Source: JAIBJN01 sp035762005 (GTDB lineage: Bacteria > Actinomycetota > Thermoleophilia > Gaiellales > Gaiellaceae). Taken from it: 50,423 nucleotides of DNA. A program made the position numbers and the translations under genes. The notes beneath the pieces were generated by a model. It ran no database searches, was not told the origin of the DNA, and saw only the letters and a program-made list of their open reading frames with translations. Shown here one piece after another: positions 15,554 to 23,830 of this stretch. Position 1 is the stretch's first letter. Each line of letters opens with the position of its first letter. The DNA lies in NCBI GenBank assembly GCA_035762005.1, contig DASTQA010000018.1, forward strand, positions 1-50,423, given 5' to 3'.

Positions 15554-16518
15554 GACTCGCGCAGGACGCCGGCTGCGGACTCGGGCGCCAGCGTGTTGAC
15601 GAAGTAGCCCGAGCCGAGCTCGACGCCGGCGAGGACGCCGAAGCGCGGCAACACCTCGATGTGCCAGTGGCCGCCGGCGTGGAGCCAGAGGTTGAGCGGA
15701 ACCGGCCCCTCGGCGACGCGGAGGCGCCGCACCCCCTCGGCCGCGAGGGCGAGCGCCGCGCCGAGCGCGGGGCTCCGGAACGGGTCCTCCTCGCACGCGA
15801 GCGGCGCGGCGAGCATCTCGTAGGGCTGGCGTCCGGCGAAGGGGCAGAGGAGCACGATCCCGTCCCGCTCGTCCACGATCCGCATCCGCTGCTCGCGCTC
15901 CTCCGCGAGCGTCCGGCAGAGGACGCAGCCGCCGGCCGCGAGCCGCTCCTCGCGCTCGCCGCGGACGAGCGGCGGCTCCTCCTCGAGCCAGACGAGCTGC
16001 GAGTGGCTGTGGGCGAGGCTCGCCCCCGCCCCGGCGCCTTCGTTGACGAGCGCGTGCACGTAGGGGAAGCCGGCCTCGGCCGCTGAGGCCGCCCGCGCCT
16101 GCCAGGCCTCGGCGACGAGCTCGACCTCGCGCACCCCGAGGTCGGCGATCGTGCGGACATGGCGGGGCGAGTGGACGACGACCTCCTGCCGGCCGACGGC
16201 CGCCCGGCGTGCGAAGAGCCCGCCGTCGCGGTCGCCGTCCCGCCGCCAGGGGCCGAAGGCCGGGAACTTGTTCGGGACGACGCGGACCCGCCATCCCGGC
16301 GTGTCCGGCGCCCGTCCGGGCGGGCCGAGCGCGAACGTCTCCGGCGGCGTGGCCGACTCGCGGCCCTCGCAGAAAGGGCACCGTGCCGGGTCGTCGGGCT
16401 CGCCGGAGTCGCCCGGGAACGGGGCTCCGGGCCGCCGCGACCGTCCCGGCGCGACGACGACCCACCGTCCCGAGACGGGGTCGCGCCGCAGCTCGGGTGG
16501 CGCGTGCTGCTCGCTCAG
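15550..16518 (-). CDS. galT: Galactose-1-phosphate uridylyltransferase, apparent CTG start
   Basis: A 322-residue HIT-superfamily enzyme that exchanges UMP between UDP-glucose and galactose 1-phosphate. The N-terminus has LRRDPVSGRWVVVAPGRSRR, and CPFCEG (47-52) supplies zinc-ligand cysteines. The catalytic HSHSQ follows at 170-174 (ASLAHSHSQLVW) and GHWHIEVLPR near the C-terminus. The frame has no ATG, GTG or TTG until codon 129, after the conserved N-terminus. CTG at 16518 forms a CTGA overlap with the slipin stop and is the best start. It may be a relaxed-specificity sugar-nucleotide enzyme, since no other Leloir gene is nearby. Confidence 0.88.
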   Translation of the reverse strand: MSEQHAPPELRRDPVSGRWVVVAPGRSRRPGAPFPGDSGEPDDPARCPFCEGRESATPPETFALGPPGRAPDTPGWRVRVVPNKFPAFGPWRRDGDRDGGLFARRAAVGRQEVVVHSPRHVRTIADLGVREVELVAEAWQARAASAAEAGFPYVHALVNEGAGAGASLAHSHSQLVWLEEEPPLVRGEREERLAAGGCVLCRTLAEEREQRMRIVDERDGIVLLCPFAGRQPYEMLAAPLACEEDPFRSPALGAALALAAEGVRRLRVAEGPVPLNLWLHAGGHWHIEVLPRFGVLAGVELGSGYFVNTLAPESAAGVLRES

Positions 16519-17285
16519 GTGGAGCCCCCGCGGCCCCGTTCGATGAACGGCCGCAGCAGCTCGAGCGGCAGCGGGAGGATCATGGTCGTGGAGCGCTCGG
16601 AGCTGATCTCGAGCATCGTCTGGAGGAAGCGCAGCTGGAGGGCGATCGGGTTCTCGGACATGACGTTGGCCGCGTCCTTCAGGCGCTCGGAGGCCTGGAA
16701 CTCGCCCTCGGCCGCGATCACCTTCGCGCGGCGCTCGCGCTCGGCCTCGGCCTGCCGCGCCATCGCCCGCTGCATGCCGCTCGGGATCTCGACGTCCTTC
16801 ACCTCGACGATGGAGACCTTGATGCCCCAGGGCGAGGTCGCCTCGTCGATGATGCCCTGGAGGATCGTGTTGATCTTGTCGCGCTCGGAGAGCAGCTCGT
16901 CGAGGACGTGCTGGCCGAGGACGCTCCGCAGCGTCGTCTGCGCGATCTGCGACGTCGCGACCATGTAGTTCTCGACCTGGACGATCGCGCGCTCGGGATC
17001 GATGATCCGGAAGTAGGCCACCGCGTTCACCCGGACGGGCACGTTGTCCTTCGTGATGACCTCCTGGGGCGGGATGTTGAGCGTCACCGTCCGCAGGTCG
17101 ACCCGCACCATCTTGTCGATGATCGGGATGAGGAGGAAGAGCCCGGGTCCCTTCGGCGGGGAGTGCAGCCGGCCGAGGCGGAAGATGACGCCGCGCTCGT
17201 ACTCCCGTGCGATGCGGACGGCCGCCGAGAGGAGGAGGACGAGCAGGACGACGACGGCGGCGATGGCGATGAGGGCGGCGTTCAT
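16515..17285 (-). CDS. Slipin / stomatin-like SPFH protein
   Basis: A 256-residue membrane-associated scaffold of the prohibitin/stomatin family. One N-terminal membrane helix (about 3-25) is followed by an SPFH domain with REYERGVIFRLGR, GPGLFLLIPIIDKMVRVDLR and DNVPVRVNAVAYFRI. A coiled coil about 165-210 contains ARQAEAERERRAKVIAAEGE. The next gene upstream encodes an NfeD protease. Slipin-NfeD pairs are common, and in archaea the NfeD homologue cleaves its slipin. The ATG has a good AAAGGAG site 4-5 nt upstream. Confidence 0.92.
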   Translation of the reverse strand: MNAALIAIAAVVVLLVLLLSAAVRIAREYERGVIFRLGRLHSPPKGPGLFLLIPIIDKMVRVDLRTVTLNIPPQEVITKDNVPVRVNAVAYFRIIDPERAIVQVENYMVATSQIAQTTLRSVLGQHVLDELLSERDKINTILQGIIDEATSPWGIKVSIVEVKDVEIPSGMQRAMARQAEAERERRAKVIAAEGEFQASERLKDAANVMSENPIALQLRFLQTMLEISSERSTTMILPLPLELLRPFIERGRGGST

Positions 17286-17338
17286 CGAGCTCCTTTCGGG
17301 CTGGGCGAGGGCATCCTACGCGACCGGGTGCGTGCCCT

Positions 17339-18667
17339 CTAGGCCGTGACGGCGGCAGCCGGCTCCTCGGTGCGCGACACCTCGAGGACGAGACCTTCTC
17401 CGATCCCCTCGACGCGCACCGTCTCCCCGGCCTCGAGCGGCTCGCCGCCCGTGTGCGCCCGCCAGATCTCTCCGTGCAGGAAGACGAGCCCGTCCGGCGC
17501 GACGCGGCTGCGGACGACGCCGAGCTCGTGGAGGAGCTCCTCCTGCCCCGTCTTCGTCGGCGCGCGCCGTGCCTGGACGACCTTCGTCACCGCGATCGCG
17601 GTCGCCGCCGCCAGCGTGCCCCCGACCGCGAGCGCCACCCAGAGCGAGACCTGGTACTCGGGCCCGGCCGGGTCGAAGAGGAGGAGCGCCCCGACGACGA
17701 AGCTGACCGCGCCGGCGAGCGCGAGGGCGCCGTGGCTCGCGACGAACGCCTCGGCTCCGAAGAAGGCGGCGGCGAGCACCATGAGCAGGAGCCCGGCCCA
17801 GCTCACGGGCAGCACCTGGAGCCCGAAGAGGCCGACGATGAGCGAGATGGCGCCGACCGTGCCGGGGAAGACGAGCCCGGGATTGAGGATCTCGATCGTG
17901 ATCCCGAGCAGGCCGAGCGACATGAGGAGCACGATGATGTTCGGGTCGATGAGCGTGTCGAGGATTCGCTTCCAGAGGGACATCTCGACCGTCTCGACGT
18001 CGGCGCCGGCCGTGTCGAGGACGAGGCCCTTCGGCTCCGTGCGTGTGCCGTCGATCTCCTCCAGGAGCGTCGGCAGGTCGTCCGCGACGATGTCGACGAC
18101 GTTCTCCTCGAGCGCCTCCTGCGCCCCGAGGTTGGAGGCCTCGCGCACGGCGTCCTCGGCCCAGTCGCCGTTGCGCCCGTGCGCCTCGGCGAGCTCCCGA
18201 GCGTAGGCGGCCGCGTCGTTCACGACCTTCTTCCGCAGGTCGTCGGGGATCTCGCCGCCGCCGACGGCAACGGGAGTCGACGAGCCGATGTTCGTCTGCG
18301 GCGCCATCGCCGCCACGTCCGCGGCCAGCGTGATGAACGCGCCCGCCGAGGCGGCGCGCGACCCGGGCGGCGCGACGTAGACGACGACGGGCACGGTCGA
18401 CTCGAGCTCCGCCTTGATGATGTCGCGCATCGCCGAGTCGAGCCCGCCGGGCGTGTCGAGGAGGATGACGACCGCGTCGTAGCCCTCCTCCTGCGCGCGG
18501 TCGATCTCGCCGACGACGAAGTCCTTCGTGACCGGGTTGATGTCGTTCGCGAGCTCGACGGCGATGACGCGCGGCGTGCCGGCATCCTGGGCGCCCGCGC
18601 CCCCGGCGAGCGCGAGGACAGCCCCGAGCAGGAGAAGGAGGAGGGAAAATGCCCGCAAGCGAGCCAC
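17339..18667 (-). CDS. Long-form NfeD: membrane-bound ClpP-class serine protease
   Basis: A 442-residue protein. A signal peptide MARLRAFSLLLLLLGAVLAL is followed by a ClpP-fold protease domain (about 30-230). LLDTPGGLDSAM forms the oxyanion region, and the probable nucleophile Ser107 sits in RAASAGAF. Four to five membrane helices cover about 250-370. A C-terminal NfeD OB-fold domain ends with LEVSRTEEP. It should act at the extracytoplasmic face on slipin or other membrane proteins. The GTG at 18667 directly begins the signal sequence. TAGAAT (18686-18681, minus) 13 nt upstream is a plausible -10. Confidence 0.9.
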   Translation of the reverse strand: MARLRAFSLLLLLLGAVLALAGGAGAQDAGTPRVIAVELANDINPVTKDFVVGEIDRAQEEGYDAVVILLDTPGGLDSAMRDIIKAELESTVPVVVYVAPPGSRAASAGAFITLAADVAAMAPQTNIGSSTPVAVGGGEIPDDLRKKVVNDAAAYARELAEAHGRNGDWAEDAVREASNLGAQEALEENVVDIVADDLPTLLEEIDGTRTEPKGLVLDTAGADVETVEMSLWKRILDTLIDPNIIVLLMSLGLLGITIEILNPGLVFPGTVGAISLIVGLFGLQVLPVSWAGLLLMVLAAAFFGAEAFVASHGALALAGAVSFVVGALLLFDPAGPEYQVSLWVALAVGGTLAAATAIAVTKVVQARRAPTKTGQEELLHELGVVRSRVAPDGLVFLHGEIWRAHTGGEPLEAGETVRVEGIGEGLVLEVSRTEEPAAAVTA

Positions 18668-18680
18668 TTCAGCTGTAAAG

Positions 18681-18686
18681 ATTCTA
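18681..18686 (-). promoter_or_regulatory. Probable -10 element (TAGAAT) of the nfeD-slipin-galT operon
   Basis: TAGAAT read on the minus strand ends 13 nt before the GTG of nfeD in the divergent gap 18668-18757. It matches TATAAT at four or five positions depending on alignment. No good -35 was seen. The short distance implies a leader of only a few nucleotides. Confidence 0.4.
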
Positions 18687-18757
18687 TCAGTGTCCTGCCG
18701 ATGTCCTTGAACGCGAAGGACTCCACTGCTCCGATGAGAAGGAGCCGAACCCTCCCG

Positions 18758-20959
18758 ATGACCCCCCGCCGCACGCTCCTGCTCGCGCTCGCCCTGGCCG
18801 CCGCCGCGCCCGGCGGCGCGCTCGCGGGCGAGGTGCGCGTCGTCGCGCGCGAGGAGCCTCCTGCGGCCGGCGCCGGGTCGGCCCGCCGCGCGCCCGTCGT
18901 CTTCACGATGGTCGGGATCCACTGGCGGGGAGCGGGCGACGTCCGCTTCCGCACCGCGCGCGTCCGCGGCGCCTGGAGCGCCTGGCGGGCCGCCCGCCCC
19001 GAGGACGAGGACGTGCCCGATCCCGCCACCGCGGAGGGCCGCGCCGCCGGTGCGTGGAAGGTCGGGAACCCGTGGTGGACGGGCGAGGCCCGGTGGATCC
19101 AGTACCGGACGAGCGGACGCGTGACGCGGCTGAAGACCTTCTTCCTCGCGAGCGCCCCGACGGCGGCCGATGCCCGGCGGGTGGAGCGGGCGAGCGCGTC
19201 CGACCGGCTCTCGGCGGCGGCCCCCGCGGTGGAGCCCGTGAGACCCGGGATCGTCCGCCGCTCCGGCTGGGGCGCCGACGAGTCGATCGTGCGCGCGCCT
19301 CCCTTCTTCGCCGAGCGTGTGCGCTTCGCGGTCGTCCACCACACGGCCGGCTCGAACAGCTACTCGGCGGGACAGTCGGCCGCGATCGTCCGGGGCATCC
19401 AGCGCTACCACGTGCTCTCGAACGGCTGGAACGACATCGGCTACAACTTCCTCGTCGACAAGTACGGCCGCATCTTCGAGGGGCGCGGCGGCGGGCTCGG
19501 CCGGAACGTCGTCGGCGCGCACGCGGAGGGGTTCAACACCGGCAGCGTCGGCGTCGCGGTCCTGGGGACCTACGGGTCGAGCGGGATCTCGAAGGCCGCC
19601 CGCCGTGCGCTGCGCCGCCTGCTCGCGTGGCGCCTGGACGTCGCGCACGCCGACCCGCTCGCGCTCCTCGACGTCACCTCGCTCGGGAACCCCCGCTTCC
19701 CCGCCGGCCGCACGATCCGCCTCCGCACCGTCTCGGGCCACCGCGACACGGGCTACACGAGCTGTCCCGGCACGGCGCTCTACGGCCGGCTGGGGCGGAT
19801 CGCGCGGAACGCCCAGCGCACCGGGCTGCCGAAGCTCTACGACCCCGCCGTCACGGGCGCCGTCGGGGAGAACGTCCGCTTCACCGCGCGCCTCTCGTCC
19901 GCCCGCGCGTGGACGGTCGAGGTGCGGGACGCGGCGGGAGCGATCGTGGCGCAGGGGGCCGGCGACGGGGCCGCGGTCGACTGGACCTGGGACGCGACCG
20001 CGGCGCCGGTCGGCTCCTACACGTACGCCATCCGCGCCGGCGACGCCGTGCGAGCCGCGAGCGGGAGCGTGCCCTCGCCGCCTCCGCTCGCCGTCACCTC
20101 GTTCGACGCTGTCCCCCGCGCGCTGACCCCGAACGGGGACGAGAGCGGCGAGCGCACGCGCGTGTCCTTCCGCCTCTCGCGCCGCGCGACGGTCACGATC
20201 CGGGTGGAGAACCGCAGTACCGGCGCCGTCGTGCGCACCCTGCTCGCGAGCGGGACGCGGTCCGCCGGGCGCGTCTCGCGCAGCTGGGACGGGCGCAACG
20301 GGAGCGATGCCCTCGTGGCGGACGGGCGCTACCGCATCCGCGTGACCGCCCAGTCCGGGAGCGAGGAGGTCTCGCGATCCCTCACCGTCGTCGTCGATCG
20401 CACCCTCGCAAACGCGAGCGCGCTCCCGGCGAGCGTCTCGCCGAACGGCGACGGCCGGAGCGACGTGCTCCGCATCGGCTTCGAGCTCACGCGCCCGGCG
20501 ACGGTCGAGGTCGACGTGCGGCGGAGCGGGAAAGTCCTGCGAACCGTGCTCTCCGGCTCGCTCGGGGCCGGCGTCTACACGACCGTCTGGGACGGGCGCA
20601 GGGCCAACGGCAAGCCGGCCGCCGACGGGGTGGTCGACGCGCGCGTCCGGGCGACGACGTCGCTCGGCACGAGGAGCCTGCGCCGCGCGGCGGTCGTCGA
20701 CACGACTCGCCCTGTCGTGCAGGTCCTCGAGCTCGTGAACCGGGACGGCGTCGCCCGCCTGCGCCTCGCGCTGAGCGAGCCCGCGACGCTGCGCGTCTGG
20801 TTCGGACGGAAGCGGTGGGACGACGGCGAGCACGTCGTCGTCTCGCGAGAGGCCGGCACCCGGACGGTGCGACGGCGCCTGCGGGCCCACGTCGTGCGCG
20901 TCGTCGCCGTCGACGCCGCCCGGAACCGCGGAGCTCCCGTCGTCTTCCGCGCCCGCTAG
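18758..20959 (+). CDS. Secreted N-acetylmuramoyl-L-alanine amidase (PGRP type) with FlgD-like repeats
   Basis: A 733-residue exported enzyme expected to cut the amide bond between muramic acid and stem peptide. It has a signal peptide (MTPRRTLLLALALAAAAPGG), an uncharacterised N-terminal domain (about 25-155), and a PGRP/amidase_2 domain. The amidase domain carries VVHHTAG, NDIGYNFLVDKYGRIFEGRGGG and SGHRDTGYTSCPG, supplying the His/His/Cys zinc ligands. The C-terminal third has repeated FlgD-like Ig units, each with TPNGDE or SPNGDG and a SWDGRN or VWDGRR turn. ATG 18734 is an alternative start. It converges on birA with a shared CTAG. Confidence 0.9.
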   Translation: MTPRRTLLLALALAAAAPGGALAGEVRVVAREEPPAAGAGSARRAPVVFTMVGIHWRGAGDVRFRTARVRGAWSAWRAARPEDEDVPDPATAEGRAAGAWKVGNPWWTGEARWIQYRTSGRVTRLKTFFLASAPTAADARRVERASASDRLSAAAPAVEPVRPGIVRRSGWGADESIVRAPPFFAERVRFAVVHHTAGSNSYSAGQSAAIVRGIQRYHVLSNGWNDIGYNFLVDKYGRIFEGRGGGLGRNVVGAHAEGFNTGSVGVAVLGTYGSSGISKAARRALRRLLAWRLDVAHADPLALLDVTSLGNPRFPAGRTIRLRTVSGHRDTGYTSCPGTALYGRLGRIARNAQRTGLPKLYDPAVTGAVGENVRFTARLSSARAWTVEVRDAAGAIVAQGAGDGAAVDWTWDATAAPVGSYTYAIRAGDAVRAASGSVPSPPPLAVTSFDAVPRALTPNGDESGERTRVSFRLSRRATVTIRVENRSTGAVVRTLLASGTRSAGRVSRSWDGRNGSDALVADGRYRIRVTAQSGSEEVSRSLTVVVDRTLANASALPASVSPNGDGRSDVLRIGFELTRPATVEVDVRRSGKVLRTVLSGSLGAGVYTTVWDGRRANGKPAADGVVDARVRATTSLGTRSLRRAAVVDTTRPVVQVLELVNRDGVARLRLALSEPATLRVWFGRKRWDDGEHVVVSREAGTRTVRRRLRAHVVRVVAVDAARNRGAPVVFRAR

Positions 20960-21702
20960 CGCTCGAAGAGCACCTCGCCGCTCTCGACCATCCGGCGCTC
21001 GCCGCCGATCTCGACCTCGAGCCGGCCGCTGCGGTCGATCGCCACGCCGACGCCGGCCGCGCCGTCGACGAAGACGCGCCGGCCGCGCAGGAAGTCGCGC
21101 GCGCCGAGCGCCTCGTAGAGCGCCTCGAGGCCGTCCCTCCGCCAGCTGTCGTAGGCGTTCTCGAGCCGGAGCAGGAGGTCGGCGAGGAGGGGGGCGCGCT
21201 CCCGCCGGGTCCCGTCGGTCGTCAGGAGCGAGGCCGGCGTGACCTTCGCCTCCGCGGGCAGCTGCTCGCGCGTCTGGTTGACGTTCACGCCGATGCCGAG
21301 GACGACGGCGTCCCCGGCCGTCTCCGCGAGCACGCCCGCAACCTTCTTGCGGTTGACGAGGACGTCGTTCGGCCACTTGATCTGGGCGGCGAGCTGGAGT
21401 GCCGCCTCGACCGTCTCGGCGACCGCGACGCCCGCGACGAGCGAGAGCTCGGCGCGTCTGCGCCCGCCGGGCGGGAAGAGCAGGAGCGAGCAGAGGATCG
21501 CGGTGCCGGGAGGCGTCGCCCAGCCGCGCCCGAGCCGCCCGCGCCCGGCGGTCTGCTCGTCGCAGAGCGCGACGGTGCCTTCCGGCAGCGAGGGGGCGAG
21601 CAGGAGCTGGGTCGACTCGCAGCGGTCCTCGTAGAGGAAGGGGCGGCCGAAGCGACCGGCGAGGAGCGGCTCGACGGCCGCCTGTGTCAGCGCATCTGGC
21701 AT
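20956..21702 (-). CDS. birA: Biotin-[acetyl-CoA-carboxylase] ligase
   Basis: A 248-residue enzyme that activates biotin with ATP and attaches it to the biotin carboxyl carrier protein. The biotin-binding loop TAGRGRLGRGW is at about 51-61. IKWPNDVLVNRKKVAGVL and VLGIGVNVNQ are also conserved. There is no N-terminal helix-turn-helix, so this is a monofunctional ligase and not a repressor. It fits the acetyl-CoA carboxylase genes (accD, accA) in the divergent lipid operon. A minus-strand TAGTGT (21729-21724) overlaps the -10 of the divergent sigma gene. It ends in a CTAG overlap with the amidase. Confidence 0.93.
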   Translation of the reverse strand: MPDALTQAAVEPLLAGRFGRPFLYEDRCESTQLLLAPSLPEGTVALCDEQTAGRGRLGRGWATPPGTAILCSLLLFPPGGRRRAELSLVAGVAVAETVEAALQLAAQIKWPNDVLVNRKKVAGVLAETAGDAVVLGIGVNVNQTREQLPAEAKVTPASLLTTDGTRRERAPLLADLLLRLENAYDSWRRDGLEALYEALGARDFLRGRRVFVDGAAGVGVAIDRSGRLEVEIGGERRMVESGEVLFER

Positions 21703-21722
21703 CGGAAGGCCGAGGGCGCAAC

Positions 21723-21729
21723 TACACTA
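21723..21729. promoter_or_regulatory. Overlapping divergent -10 elements of birA and ECF sigma gene (TACACTA)
   Basis: TACACT (21723-21728) ends 9 nt before the GTG of the sigma-factor gene, which points to a leaderless mRNA. On the other strand TAGTGT (21729-21724) lies 21 nt before the birA ATG. The two hexamers overlap in the heptamer TACACTA. The whole divergent gap is only 35 bp (21703-21737). Confidence 0.55.
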
Positions 21730-21737
21730 ACCGCGCC

Positions 21738-22355
21738 GTGCAACCAGCTGCCGCGCCCGCTCGTCAGACGGACCGGGAGGAGCCGCCGTCCCGGCGCGCC
21801 CTCGCCTACCGGAAGCTGAGCGACGTGGACCTCGTGAGCAAGGCGCGAAACGGCGACGGGAGGGCGCTCGACGTCCTCGTCGAGCGGCACGCCCCGCGCG
21901 TGAACCGGATCGCCGCGCAGGTCGTCGGCGATCTGGAGGAGGCGCGCGACGCCGCCCAGGACTCGCTCGTGAAGCTCTGCACGCGCCTGCGCCAGTTCCG
22001 CGGCGAGGCGCAGTTCGCGACCTGGCTCCACCGCCTCGTCGTGAACACGTGCCGCGACCGGCTCGCGCGCCAGCGGATCCGCCAGACCGAGCCGCTGAGC
22101 CTCGACGAGGAGCCCGCGGGGGAGGAGAGCGACCCTTCCCGGGCCGCGCTTCTCGCCGACGCGCGCCGCGAGCTCGCCGCCGCCCTCGCCCGCCTGTCGC
22201 CGAACCAGCGCCTCGCGATCGTCCTGCGCGACGTCTTCGGGCTCACGTACGAGGAGATCTCCCGTGTGGCCCGCATGCCCGTCGGGACGGCGAAGTGCTA
22301 CGTGCATCGCGCGCGGGCCCGCCTCCGCGTCCGGCTGGAAGAGACGGCAGCGTGA
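21738..22355 (+). CDS. ECF-type RNA polymerase sigma factor
   Basis: A 205-residue sigma-70-family protein with regions 2 and 4 only. Region 2 (about 30-110) has GRALDVLVERHAPRVNRIA, DLEEARDAAQDSLVKLCTRL and FATWLHRLVVNTCRDRLARQ. Region 4 (about 140-200) has LARLSPNQRLAIVLRDVFGL, then TYEEISRVARMPVGTAKCYV and HRARARLR. No anti-sigma gene is adjacent. It heads the fatty-acid synthesis operon, so it may tune envelope lipid genes, but I see no proof of its regulon. The GTG is 9 nt after TACACT and lacks a Shine-Dalgarno sequence. Confidence 0.92.
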   Translation: MQPAAAPARQTDREEPPSRRALAYRKLSDVDLVSKARNGDGRALDVLVERHAPRVNRIAAQVVGDLEEARDAAQDSLVKLCTRLRQFRGEAQFATWLHRLVVNTCRDRLARQRIRQTEPLSLDEEPAGEESDPSRAALLADARRELAAALARLSPNQRLAIVLRDVFGLTYEEISRVARMPVGTAKCYVHRARARLRVRLEETAA

Positions 22356-22368
22356 TGAGCCCGCCGCG

Positions 22369-22818
22369 GTGAGCTTGTCGCCGCCGCTCGGCCGGCGGGA
22401 GATCGAGGAGATCCTCCCGCACCGCGACCCCTTCCTCCTCCTCGACGAGGTGGTCGAGCTCGAGCCCGGGGTGCGGGTCGTCGCCCGCAAGCGCGTCCGC
22501 GAGGACGAGTGGTACCTGGCGGGCCACTTCCCCGGCCGGCCGATCATGCCCGGCGTCCTCATGGTCGAGGCAATGGCCCAGACGGGGGCCGTGGCCGTCC
22601 TCTCGGACGAGGAGAACCGCGGCAAGCTCGCCCTCTTTGCGGGCATCGACGACGTCCGCTTCAAGCGCATCGTCGTCCCCGGCGACGAGCTGGAGCTCAC
22701 CTGCGAGCTCGAGCGGGTGCGCGGCCCGGTGGGACGCGGCAAGGCGACCGCGACGGTGGCCGGCCGGCTCGCGGTCCGCGGGACGCTGACGTTCGCGGTC
22801 ACGGAGCCCGAGGCGTGA
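22369..22818 (+). CDS. fabZ: 3-hydroxyacyl-ACP dehydratase FabZ
   Basis: A 149-residue hot-dog-fold dehydratase that removes water from 3-hydroxyacyl-ACP in fatty-acid elongation. It has the family motif ILPHRDPFLLLDEVVELEPG, the GHFPGRPIMPGVLMVEAMAQ active-site block (catalytic His in GHFPG, Glu in MVEAMAQ), and DDVRFKRIVVPGDEL. The GTG at 22369 is 13 nt after the sigma-factor stop, and the gene joins fabH by a GTGA overlap. Confidence 0.94.
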   Translation: MSLSPPLGRREIEEILPHRDPFLLLDEVVELEPGVRVVARKRVREDEWYLAGHFPGRPIMPGVLMVEAMAQTGAVAVLSDEENRGKLALFAGIDDVRFKRIVVPGDELELTCELERVRGPVGRGKATATVAGRLAVRGTLTFAVTEPEA

Positions 22819-23825
22819 TCGCGAGCGTCGCGGAGAACCCGGTCAGGGTCGGGATCACCGGCCTCGGCTCCTACGCCCCCGAGCGCGTGCTCACGAACGG
22901 GGATCTCGAGTCGATGGTGGACACGACCGACGAGTGGATCACGACCCGCACGGGCATCAAGGAGCGGCGGATCGCCGCTCCCGAGCAGGCGGCGAGCGAC
23001 CTCGCCCTACCCGCCGCCCGGCAGGCGCTCGGGGAGGCCGGCGTCACGGCGGAGGAGCTCGACCTCGTCGTCGTCGCCACCGCGACCCCGGACATGCTCT
23101 TCCCGGCGACGGCGGCCCTCCTCGCGGACGAGCTCGGTGCGAGCCGGGCGGCCGCCTACGACCTCCTCGCGGGCTGCACCGGGTTCGTGTACGCCCTCGC
23201 GCAGGCGTACGGCGCGCTCGCGACCGGCCTCTCGCACCGGGCGCTCGTCGTGGGGACGGAGACGCTCTCGAAGATCACGAACTGGCACGACCGCGGCACC
23301 TGCATCCTCTTCGGCGACGGCGCCGGCGCGGCCGTGCTCCAGCCGGTGGCGAGGGACGGGATCAGCGGCTTCGAGCTCGGCGCCGACGGCTCCGGCGGGC
23401 TGGACCTCTGCATTCCCGCGGGCGGCTCGCGGCGCCCGGTCACCGCCGAGGCGCTCGCGGAGGAGGCGCAGTACATCCGTATGAACGGCGCCGAGGTCTT
23501 CCGCTTCGCGACGCGGATCATGGTCACGTCGGCCGAGGAGCTCCTGGCGGCGTGCGGGGCGACCGTCGCCGACGTCGACCTCTACGTCCCCCACCAGGCG
23601 AACAAGAGGATCATCGACCACGCGGTCAAGCACCTCGGGCTCGACACGGACAAGGTGGTCTTGAACATCGACCGATACGGGAACACCTCGTCTGCCTCGA
23701 TTCCCATCGGCCTCGCCGAGGCGCAGGCGGCGGGGCGTCTCCGGCCGGGGACGCGCGTGCTCATGAGCGCGGTGGGGGCCGGGCTGACGTGGGGCTCGGT
23801 GTACATGACGTGGACGGAGGGCTAG
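22815..23825 (+). CDS. fabH: 3-oxoacyl-ACP synthase III FabH
   Basis: A 336-residue thiolase-fold enzyme that starts fatty-acid synthesis by condensing an acyl-CoA with malonyl-ACP. The catalytic triad is Cys121 (LLAGCTGFVYAL), His260 (VPHQANKRI) and Asn290 (YGNTSSAS). TTDEWITTRTGIKERR near residue 37 is typical of FabH. The primer (straight or branched acyl-CoA) cannot be told from sequence. It overlaps fabZ by GTGA; fabD starts 5 nt downstream. Confidence 0.95.
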   Translation: MIASVAENPVRVGITGLGSYAPERVLTNGDLESMVDTTDEWITTRTGIKERRIAAPEQAASDLALPAARQALGEAGVTAEELDLVVVATATPDMLFPATAALLADELGASRAAAYDLLAGCTGFVYALAQAYGALATGLSHRALVVGTETLSKITNWHDRGTCILFGDGAGAAVLQPVARDGISGFELGADGSGGLDLCIPAGGSRRPVTAEALAEEAQYIRMNGAEVFRFATRIMVTSAEELLAACGATVADVDLYVPHQANKRIIDHAVKHLGLDTDKVVLNIDRYGNTSSASIPIGLAEAQAAGRLRPGTRVLMSAVGAGLTWGSVYMTWTEG

Positions 23826-23830
23826 GTGAG

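Noticed and set aside
15550..16518. galT as a frameshifted or truncated gene
   Set aside because: The frame is intact from 16518 to the stop with all family motifs in order. Only a canonical start codon is missing.
17339..21721. Very long open frame on the minus strand (about 1,460 codons)
   Set aside because: Only 17339-18667 is real (NfeD). The rest runs antisense to the amidase and out of frame with birA; such shadows are common in very GC-rich DNA. The amino-acid composition is Arg/Pro/Gly-rich with no motifs.
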